Source: Obelidium mucronatum (taxonomy: Eukaryota > Chytridiomycota > Chytridiomycetes > Chytridiales > Chytriomycetaceae). From it: a DNA stretch of 16,303 nt. The stretch lies in contig JAIVFH010000519.1 in assembly GCA_025765595.1 (NCBI GenBank), forward strand, positions 1 to 16,303, written 5' to 3'. Shown here piece after piece: positions 9,614-16,303 of this stretch. Positions within the stretch are counted from its first letter, which is position 1. Each line of letters starts with the position of its first letter. The position numbers and the translations under genes were made by a program. The notes beneath the pieces are model-generated. The model was not told the origin of the DNA, ran no database searches, and was given only the letters and a program-made list of their open reading frames with translations.

Positions 9614-11043
9614 TCATCCTCTAAACTGGTACCTTTCAGAGCGGGCGCGTTTTTCCTCCTAAAAGTGACAAATGAAAGTGAGATTAAAATATCAATTTAA
9701 AGCATCAGAAGAAAACACTTACAATTGATTCTTCATTGTCAGCAAAAATAAGAAAAGCCTGTCCAACCATTCTCGATGAAATATAGTTTGCACTCACTGG
9801 TTCGACTACTGAGGAATGCTGTTCCGGAAGCTCGGTCGATGGTTTTTCAGTGCTGCTGGTTGGGTTGGCAGTTTCTGGAGGAGGTACGAATTGTTGTTGG
9901 GGAGAGTTTGACCCACCAGCTGAAACAGATGGTTTTACGGGTAAAGACGGATGCTGTTGGGATTCCGATTGGTCAGGAAGTGGGGCATTAGCATCTACTT
10001 GGGGTGGTTGTTCCTGGGGAGGGATTGCAGTTGCAGCTGATGCTGGATCAAAGTGATGGCCAGGTGCAGGAGGCCATCCAGGCGGAAAGCCAGCTGACCC
10101 TGGAAGAGGAGGGAAACCAGGTGGCATCGCCATCCCAGGGAAAGGCGGCATTCCGGGCATTCCCGGCGGCATCCCAGGCATTCCCGGCATCCCAGGTGGC
10201 ATCCCAGATGGCATCCCAGATGGCATTCCAGGTGGCATCCCCGGCATTCCAAGGGGCATTCCCGGGGGCATTCCAAGGGGCATCCCCGGCGGCATCGCGC
10301 CAAAGCCGGGCGGGAAGCCCGGCGGGAAGCCCGGCGGAAAGCCCGGCAGCATCGCCGGCATCGCCGCAAAGCCCGGCGGCGGCAGCGCGCTCGCGGCGGC
10401 CAGCGCCTCGCGCTGCGCCTGGAAGGCGGCCAGCTGCTCCTTCAGCGCGTTTGGATTCGCATCGATGTGCGCGCGCTTGCCGCCGCCGCCGCCGCCCGCC
10501 GCCGCGATGTGCGCCTGCAGATCGGGCTCCGGGATGCCCTCCATGCCGAAGATCTCCACTTCGACGGACTCGCGTCCGGGGAGCGTGTTTTCGAGTCTGG
10601 GGGTGTTGTTGAGTTTGGCTGAAGAACTGCGAGAAGCGAAAGCACACACCTGGTCAGCACCTCCTTGTGCACTTGCATACAGTGGACAACGAGTCCGCCC
10701 GCCGTGTTCATCTTCTTGTTGCAGTGCGAGCATTTTAGGTGCTTTGCCCGTTGGTGGTCAATCAGGATCTTTTCATCGTCAAACGAGCGGTCACAGTACC
10801 TGCAAAAAGCATGCAGCAGAAGACGCTCAGAAATATAAACCACAGTTTTGATAGTCGCCTTACCAGCACCACGGCTTGAGTTCGTTGGATCTCTTCTTTT
10901 TCTGTTTGAGTTGAAATAAACAATATTAGCGTCGATACTGTGGTGAACCTCTGAGACATTCTGATAGAGATCCCGCGGAAGGAGAAGAGTTCTAATTGAT
11001 GGGCGGTCGGTGGTTTTAATGAGGCTGCGCTCACCTTTGCCAT
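9614..11043 (-). CDS. ZNF207: BuGZ/ZNF207-type C2H2 zinc-finger protein
   Basis: Five exons: 11035-11043, 10864-10901, 10650-10799, 9723-10596, 9614-9658, giving 371 residues. Exon 1 codes only MAK; exon 2 joins to give a Lys-rich start followed by [16 protein letters not shown]. The two zinc fingers (CWYCDRSF..HQRAKH and [14 protein letters not shown]) occupy roughly residues 16-62. They are followed by the family signature [20 protein letters not shown], split by a 53-nt intron just before it. A long Met/Pro/Gly-rich low-complexity stretch follows, then a Ser/Pro/Glu-rich part, and the last 45-nt exon restores the conserved C-terminus [17 protein letters not shown]207/BuGZ binds Bub3 and spindle microtubules and also acts in splicing; the plant relative is SUF4. 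No clear GLEBS (Bub3-binding) motif was identified by eye. Intron 1 (10902-11034, 133 nt) is the longest in the window, and its upstream part is duplicated in the CRN-B array. Confidence 0.9.
10090..10375 (-). repeat. GMP/GFPP-coding minisatellite-like tract in BuGZ
   Basis: Imperfect tandem 9-15-bp units with the core GGCAT(C/T)CC on the plus strand code for runs of GMP, PGMP and, toward the N-terminal side, GFPP. Low-complexity Met/Pro/Gly stretches are typical of BuGZ, where they are associated with phase separation. The units near 10300-10375 are clearly more GC-rich than those near 10100. Confidence 0.75.
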
Positions 11044-11075
11044 TATTGTGTTGTTTTTTGAGATGAAAATAAGGA
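10910..11075. repeat. block B1: BuGZ intron 1/exon 1 plus promoter shared with CRN-B
   Basis: Original copy of a ~165-bp block found three times (here, 13018-13177, 15108-15269). It contains most of BuGZ intron 1, BuGZ exon 1 with start codon (11041-11043) and the 32 bp up to the CRN-B start. Only this copy is joined to the BuGZ acceptor at 10902-10903, so only this one can give a normal BuGZ transcript. Confidence 0.85.
11044..11075. promoter_or_regulatory. 32-bp divergent start-to-start spacer, BuGZ / CRN-B copy 1
   Basis: The start codons of BuGZ (minus) and CRN-B copy 1 (plus) are separated by only 32 bases, so transcription of each probably begins within the other's first exon or intron. 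No TATA box was seen. Confidence 0.5.
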
Positions 11076-13012
11076 ATGAGCGACCGCAGTTACCTCAACG
11101 TGAAGCACAAGGATTTACGAAACGCCGAAGTCAATGTGGCCGGAATCACTCGCATGGGTGACATTCAAGACGCTATCAAAGCAAAGATGCCGAACGTGCT
11201 GGCCGACATCGACTCGCCTCAAATTCAACTCTTCGACAAAGATGGCCATGAAATCACAGATGTGGACGATATCCCGGACGCTTATTTCAAAAAAATTAAG
11301 GAAGGTGGCCTCTCTCTGGCTCTTCAAGCGACTCCGCCGCCTTCAAGAGACGCAAGTAGTGTTGGCCTTTTTGGTCCAAAGAACCCCAAGAGACAAAAGA
11401 CGGATTGGAGCGAGTCTTGTCTTTCATCCATCCTCACATACGACCCCCATTCAATTCTGTTCCAACTTGACTCAGAATACTTGGCTAACACTGGATTGCC
11501 AGACAAAAAGAAACTCGTTCTATATTGCCGCTCATTATTCCACAAACAGTTCGATTTTCTTGTTGAAAGAGTGATAAAGGAAGGGGTATTTGGTTGGATT
11601 CTTGGACCGCCAGGAACTGGGAAATCGACGACAGCCCTGGCCTTTGCGTCTACTCTCAATCGAAACGAATGGACAGTCACTTGGATTCATTTATTCAGAT
11701 CAAAGCACCCAATATGCGTTCGATTGGAAGGAGAAACAAAGAAATCTCGAACAATTCATCCGAACGAGATTGCAAATGTTTTAGAAGCTGAAGTAGCGTC
11801 CAAGAATCACATTGTTTTAATTGATGGATATGCGACTGCTGGAAACGATCACATTGAAATATTGAAGGATTGCGACGAATGGCGTGATTATAACCGTGAG
11901 AATCGACGCCTCGTTGTTGTCTGTTCAATGTCGTCTCGTTTCAAATCGAAACCAGAAGAAGATTTGCAGGATCTTGTCGAAGAATTCTATGTTTTTCTTG
12001 GACCATTGATGAGTTCATTTCGGCAGTGAATTTGGACGATTTTTTCACCAACGTAAAGGAAAGTTTCGACTCAATTGAAGCCGTTGCTGAGACTAAAGCC
12101 ATTTCTGAGACCGAGTCAGTCTCTGAGACTGAAAGCGCATCTAAAACGAGAATGGATCCCATTGATCTGGTACAGCAGCGGCAGGATTGGCGCAAGGAAT
12201 TGGTGGCATCAAAGTTCTACTTTGCCGGCGGATCGTCAAGGTTCATGTTCTTGTTCCCTACTGTGAAAGTTATACAATACCTCCAGAACTCTGTTGATGA
12301 AGTTAGTGACTTTGATTCCTATGTCAGAGTTTCAACAGGGACGCGGGCAGATGGAGTAGTCAATCGTCTCTTCAGCCTTTATCCTGGCCTTTCCCGTAAC
12401 GACGGAAACAAAGTTTCGATCGCCAGCCAATATGCTGGATACTTGCTTGCCACAAAACTTGGTCCAGATTTGGTATATCATCTTGCAAAGACCATTCGAC
12501 ATGATTGCAATGGCTGGATGTTGGAGATGTGGTTCTTTGCTTGTCTTCCCTTTCCCTTTGGTGGCGTGAAACTGAGTAATTTGGAAGGGAAAGTAATTGA
12601 AACTTGGGCGACCAATTCGACTGTGGTTGTACTCGGGTCCGGTGTGATTCCCCGCCTCTCTGACAGTTGGGGCATTTGGTTGAAGCCTGAGAAATGGAAT
12701 CAAGGTGGCTATGACGCTATCTTCATAGACAAGAGTCTATCTCTGGTTCGCTTTGTCCAAGTTACTCGCGGTGGCACTCACAGCTTCAAAATAAGCTTCT
12801 TTGCTTCCTTCCTTGAGTGCCTACTTCATTCGGAGGAATCATTTGAAGTCAAGACCCTGGAAATTTTCTTTGTTGTTGCACAGGAAAAACTTGCAAGCTT
12901 CAAAATTGGCGTTGTGACAGGAGAAGGTCTGTTGGCTGTTTTTCCTGGATGGGAAAAGGGGAAAGAAAAAGATATGATAAAAGTCGTTGGACTTGACGGA
13001 TGGAGCAAATAA
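11076..13012 (+). CDS. Crinkler-type gene CRN-B copy 1, one 1-base frameshift
   Basis: Single-exon Crinkler-type gene. A ubiquitin-like header (about residues 1-85) is followed by a P-loop NTPase with Walker [10 protein letters not shown] at 177-185 and Walker B VLIDG with D250. Then come a short repetitive SETES-type linker and a C-terminal domain with nuclease-like features: Glu at 12524 (LEMWFFA), Asp at 12713 (GGYDAIF) and Gln-x-Thr at 12758 (FVQVTR). The frame breaks after residue 307: a run of five T at 11992-11996 has six T in copy 2 (14082-14087). The first frame stops at 12027-12029, and the nuclease part continues in another frame to TAA 13010-13012. No intron explains the shift. 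It is either a real inactivating change or a homopolymer error in the assembly; everything else is open. If real, only header plus NTPase (317 residues) would be made. Confidence 0.78.
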
Positions 13013-13013
13013 A
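13008..13013 (+). promoter_or_regulatory. AATAAA overlapping the CRN-B copy 1 stop codon
   Basis: AATAAA includes the TAA stop (13010-13012). The same arrangement occurs at the end of copy 2 (15098-15103) and of copy 3 (around 15775-15780), so it is a family feature. It would leave a very short 3' UTR running into block B2. Confidence 0.45.
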
Positions 13014-13017
13014 ACGG

Positions 13018-13177
13018 GTTGAATTAAACAATATTATCGTCGATATTGTGGTGACCTCTGAGACATTCTGATAGAGATCACGCGGAAGAAGTAGTTCTAA
13101 TTGATGGGCGGCCGGTGGTTTTAATGAGGCTGCGCTTACCTTTGCCATTATTGCGTTGTTTTTGACGAAAATAAAGA
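13018..13177. repeat. block B2: orphan copy of BuGZ exon 1/intron 1 and promoter
   Basis: Begins 5 bases after the copy 1 stop codon and ends at the copy 2 start codon. On the minus strand it retains the BuGZ ATG-Ala-Lys exon (CAT at 13146-13148) and its GT donor, but lacks the intron end, the acceptor and all later exons. It cannot make BuGZ, but it may keep bidirectional promoter activity. It is closer to B3 than to B1. Confidence 0.85.
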
Positions 13178-15102
13178 ATGAGCGACCGCAGTTACCTCAA
13201 CGTGAAGCACAAGGATTTACCAAACGCCGAAGTCAATGTGACCGGAATCACTCGAATGGGCGGAATACAGCAGGCTGTCAAAGAGGCCTCTCAGTCCCCA
13301 TTGGCTACGGCCTTATCCAACTCTTCGACAAAGATGGCATGAAATCACAGATGTGGACGATATCCCGGACGCTTATTTCAAAAAAATTAAGGAAGGTGGC
13401 CTCTCTCTGGCTCTTCAAGCGACTCCGCCGCCTTCAAGAGACGCAAGTAGTGTTGGCCTTTTTGGTCCAAAGAACCCCAAGAGACAAAAGACGGATTGGA
13501 GCGAGTCTTGTCTTTCATCCATCCTCACATACGACCCCCATTCAATTCTGTTCCAACTTGACTCAGAATACTTGGCTAACACTGGATTGCCAGACAAAAA
13601 GAACTCGTTCTATATTGCCGCTCATTATTCCACAAACAGTTCGATTTTCTTGTTGAAAGAGTGATAAAGGAAGGGGTATTTGGTTGGATTCTTGGACCGC
13701 CAGGAACTGGGAAATCGACGACAGCCCTGGCCTTTGCGTCTACTCTCGATCGAAACGAATGGACAATCACTTGGATTCATTTATTCAGATCAAAGCACCC
13801 AATATGCGTTCGATTGGAAGGAGAAACAAAGAAATCTCGAACAATTCATCCGAACGAGATTGCAAATGTTTTAGAAGCTGAAGTAGCGTCCAAGAATCAC
13901 ATTGTTTTAATTGATGGATATGCGACTGCTGGAAACGATCACATTGAAATATTGAAGGATTGCGACGAATGGCGTGATTATAACCGTGAGAATCGACGCC
14001 TCGTTGTTGTCTGTTCAATGTCGTCTCGTTTCAAATCGAAACCAGAAGAAGATTTGCAGGATCTTGTCGAAGAATTCTATGTTTTTTCTTGGACCATTGA
14101 TGAGTTCATTTCGGCAGTGAATTTGGACGATTTTTTCACCAACGTGAAGGAAAGTTTCGACTCAATTGAAGCCGTTGCTGAGACTAAAGCCATTTCTGAG
14201 ACCGAGTCAGTCTCTGAGACTGAAAGCGCATCTAAAACGAGAATGGATCCCATTGATCTGGTACAGCAGCGGCAGGATTGGCGCAAGGAATTGGTGGCAT
14301 CAAAGTTCTACTTTGCCGGCGGATCGTCAAGGTTCATGTTCTTGTTCCCTACTGTGAAAGTTATACAATACCTCCAGAACTCTGTTGATGAAGTTAGTGA
14401 CTTTATTCCTATGTCAGAGTTTCAACAGGGACGCGGGCAGATGGAGTAGTCAATCGTCTCTTCAGCCTTTATCCTGGCCTTTCCCGTAACGACGGAAACA
14501 AAGTTTCGATCGCCAGCCAATATGCTGGATACTTGCTTGCCACAAAACTTGGTCCAGATTTGGTATATCATCTTGCAAAGACCATTCGACATGATTGCAA
14601 TGGCTGGATGTTGGAGATGTGGTTCTTTGCTTGTCTTCCCTTTCCCTTTGGTGGCGTGAAACTGAGTAATTTGGAAGGGAAAGTAATTGAAACTTGGGCG
14701 ACCAATTCGACTGTGGTTGTACTCGGGTCCGGTGTGATTCCCCGCCTCTCTGACAGTTGGGGCATTTGGTTGAAGCCTGAGAAATGGAATCAAGGTGGCT
14801 ATGACGCTATCTTCATAGACAAGAGTCTATCTCTGGTTCGCTTTGTCCAAGTTACTCGCGGTGGCACTCACAGCTTCAAAATAAGCTTCTTTGCTTCCTT
14901 CCTTGAGTGCCTACTTCATTCGGAGGAATCATTTGAAGTCAAGACCCTGGAAATTTTCTTTGTTGTTGCACAGGAAAAACTTGCAAGCTTCAAAATTGGC
15001 GTTGTGACAGGAGAAGGTCTGTTGGCTGTTTTTCCTGGATGGGAAAAGGGGAAAGAAAAAGATATGATAAAAGTCGTTGGACTTGACGGATGGAGCAAAT
15101 AA
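13178..15102 (+). pseudogene. CRN-B copy 2, chimeric and frameshifted Crinkler pseudogene
   Basis: Same domain order as copy 1 but broken. The header differs from copy 1 by scattered substitutions and a net loss of 10 bases before 13318. A missing C near 13337 follows, and the header frame stops at TGA 13340-13342 after 54 codons. A missing A near 13600 (in GAAACTCG) brings the body back to the starting frame, and a missing G near 14404 shifts it again before the nuclease domain. The T-run that is short in copy 1 has six T here. From 13318 onward it is nearly identical to copy 1. At least three frame changes make a functional product unlikely, unless these are consensus errors in a collapsed repeat. 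Confidence 0.85.
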
Positions 15103-15107
15103 AACGG

Positions 15108-15269
15108 GTTGAATTAAACAATATTATCGTCGATATTGTGGTGACCTTCTGAGACATTCCGATAGAGATCACGCGGAAGAAGTAGAGTTCTAATTGATGG
15201 GCGGCCGGTGGTTTTAATGAGGCTGCGCTTACCTTTGCCATTATTGCGTTGTTTTTTGAGACGAAAATA
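15108..15269. repeat. block B3: second orphan copy of BuGZ exon 1/intron 1 and promoter
   Basis: Follows the copy 2 stop exactly as B2 follows copy 1, with only a few substitutions and short indels relative to B2. The BuGZ start codon copy is at 15239-15241. Similarity ends at 15269, just before the place where a Crinkler start codon would be expected; unrelated or deleted sequence follows. Confidence 0.83.
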
Positions 15270-15309
15270 CCATCTTACCCAGAAAATTCACCAAGAAGTC
15301 ATTGGGTCA

Positions 15310-15780
15310 ATCATGGAAGCTTGGATGCTGGAGATGTGGTTCTTTGCTGCTTACGTTTCAGTGGAGTAACACTTTGTAGTTTGGAAGGGGTGGAGAACTT
15401 GGGCGACCGCATCGGATGTCCATGTATTCGGTTCTGGTGTGATTCCCATCATCTTGTGGTTGCGGTGGTGTTTCGCTAAAGCCCGCAACTTGGAATCAAG
15501 GTGGCTATGATGAGTCAATCGCTCGTTCGCTTTGTGCAAGCGCAGTGACACTAGCAATAGCTTCAAGACAAGCGTTTTTGCTGCCTTTTTGAAGCGTCTC
15601 AGTGATTCAGAACAATCGTTTGAAGTCAAGACACTTGAAATCTTGTGCAGGACAAGATTGCGACTTTCAAAATCGGAACTGTGGCGGGGGAAGGTATGTT
15701 GGCAGCTTTCTCTGGTTGGAACAAGGGATAAGAGAAGGAATCGGTGCGGATTGTTGGACTGAATGGATGGAGTAAATAAA
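15310..15780 (+). pseudogene. CRN-B copy 3, decayed 3' remnant
   Basis: Similar to the last ~500 bp of copies 1 and 2, from the LEMWFF segment through the GGYD and VQ segments to the terminal WSK-stop with its overlapping AATAAA, but with many substitutions, small indels and stops. Header and NTPase are absent: block B3 joins about 40 bp of unplaced sequence and then the nuclease part, so a large internal deletion has occurred. It is clearly older than the copy 1/copy 2 duplication. Confidence 0.8.
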
Positions 15781-15912
15781 GCTGCGCGTTTTCCCTTGAA
15801 GTTCATCACGTTGACCCAACTTACATTACAACTCTGGCTGCGAAAATCTGCCAATCTTCAAATGATATACAAAATAAAACGGATTCGAATCAGAAATAAG
15901 GATAGGAAAAAG

Positions 15913-15918
15913 TTTATT
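15913..15918 (-). promoter_or_regulatory. polyadenylation signal AATAAA of the Stig1-like gene
   Basis: On the minus strand AATAAA (15918 to 15913) lies about 37 bases beyond the stop codon of the cysteine-rich gene. A plus-strand AATAAA at 15873-15878 lies in the same 174-bp gap. Confidence 0.55.
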
Positions 15919-15954
15919 GGAGGATTGTTCATAGAAGTAGTCACAATGCCCTTT

Positions 15955-16303
15955 TTAACGCGACAAAACCTGAGGAACTGGGCAGAGAGTAGCTTGGAGG
16001 ACATCAGTGCCATCAACAGTGGCAACGAATCCGTGGTCATTGCAGCGAGAACACCCAGAGCAGCTGGAAGGGTTTGTGCAAACACTGTCGTGGCAGTAAC
16101 TTCCAGATCCACACTTGTTGGCGCAAGTTCCACAGTGGAAAGGATCAAACGTCAAGTTCTTGCAGAGACCAGCACAGCATTGCTCTCCAGAACCAGTGGA
16201 ACAAGTTCCGGCACAAGAACCACAGTGAGCCGCGTCAGTGTTAGTGTTAACTGGAGTTCCCGAACAGCACTCATTGTTTCCGCTGGTTAACACATTGGTG
16301 CCA
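15955..16303 (-). CDS. cysteine-rich Stig1-like protein, C-terminal part
   Basis: Open from the window edge to TAA at 15957-15955, 115 residues visible; the start lies outside. It has two modules of the form H-CG-x-C-x-x-x-C..CC/C-x-x-x-C (HCGSCAGTC then HCGTCANKC, each followed by a Cys cluster), preceded by an ECC half-module and followed by SSCSGCSRC and a Cys-poor tail. This spacing matches Stig1-type extracellular Cys-rich modules, where cysteines pair as disulfides in secreted or surface proteins. A signal peptide would be in the missing part. The function is not known from sequence. It runs toward the Crinkler array and shares no sequence with it. Confidence 0.75.
   Translation of the reverse strand, partial: GTNVLTSGNNECCSGTPVNTNTDAAHCGSCAGTCSTGSGEQCCAGLCKNLTFDPFHCGTCANKCGSGSYCHDSVCTNPSSCSGCSRCNDHGFVATVDGTDVLQATLCPVPQVLSR

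Larger units (their letters stand above)
11226..15269 (+). repeat. recent tandem duplication, two ~1.95-kb units
   Basis: 11226-13177 matches 13318-15269 at a spacing of 2090-2092 bp. Each unit contains the CRN-B body from the middle of the header to the stop codon, plus the trailing BuGZ promoter block (B2 or B3). By eye I noticed only a few substitutions, and in the gene body four single-base indels, so this duplication is young. The sequence left of the unit (CRN header start) is clearly more diverged between copies. Confidence 0.88.

Noticed and set aside
10004..10647. Long Arg/Ala/Pro-rich open frames on both strands in the GC-rich part
   Set aside because: These are shadow frames of the GC-rich, repetitive BuGZ exon 4; codon composition and lack of any motif argue against coding.
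10762..11043. Minus-strand ORF beginning [12 protein letters not shown], repeated at 13148 and 15241, as a small gene family
   Set aside because: Only MAK is coding; the rest is BuGZ intron 1. The repetition is due to duplication of the promoter block.
11992..12029. Programmed frameshifting as the explanation for the break in CRN-B copy 1
   Set aside because: Copy 2 has six T at the same place and reads straight through, so a lost T is simpler. No supporting slippery-site context was recognised.
1..16303. CRISPR arrays, tRNA or rRNA genes, transposase genes, terminal inverted repeats
   Set aside because: None was seen on either strand. The repeats present are the Crinkler/BuGZ block duplications, the BuGZ low-complexity tract and the small repeat at 1151-1197.

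Overview
The window is eukaryotic nuclear DNA. Genes are split by short GT..AG introns, mostly 46-70 nt, and several have clear TACTAAC/CTAAC-like branch sites. AATAAA signals end most genes, spacing is very tight, and there are no operons or Shine-Dalgarno sites. A PrimPol gene (missing from the best-known yeasts and moulds), very short introns and Crinkler-type effector genes together would suit an early-diverging fungus such as a chytrid, or a similar protist. The sequence alone does not settle the lineage.

Layout. (1) 1-1039 (+): the 3' end of a Sen1/SETX/Upf1-type SF1 helicase. (2) 1385-3799 (+): an intact three-exon Crinkler/CR-type gene (CRN-A) with header, P-loop ATPase and a probable restriction-endonuclease-fold C-terminus. 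(3) 4035-7586 (-): a complete 12-exon PIG-N/Mcd4 gene for GPI-anchor synthesis. (4) 7688-9453 (+): a complete six-exon PrimPol gene, divergent from PIGN with only 101 bp between start codons. (5) 9614-11043 (-): a complete five-exon BuGZ/ZNF207-type zinc-finger gene, convergent with PrimPol. (6) 11076-15780 (+): a tandem array of a second Crinkler family (CRN-B). Copy 1 is nearly intact with one 1-base frameshift, copy 2 is a chimeric pseudogene, and copy 3 is a decayed 3' remnant. (7) 15955-16303 (-): the 3' end of a cysteine-rich, Stig1-like protein.

The housekeeping genes (helicase, PIGN, PrimPol, BuGZ) are conserved and intact where visible. The Crinkler genes are the accessory, fast-changing layer. 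The most notable structure is the CRN-B array. CRN-B copy 1 starts 32 bp from the BuGZ start codon on the opposite strand, and the block holding BuGZ exon 1, most of its intron 1 and this shared promoter recurs after copy 1 and after copy 2. Each Crinkler duplication therefore carried a copy of a housekeeping promoter. Copies 1 and 2 are almost identical in the body but diverged in the header, which fits unequal crossing-over with an older paralogue now represented by copy 3.

All exon joins were worked out by eye from splice signals, reading phase and the conserved family pattern. No searches or alignments were run.
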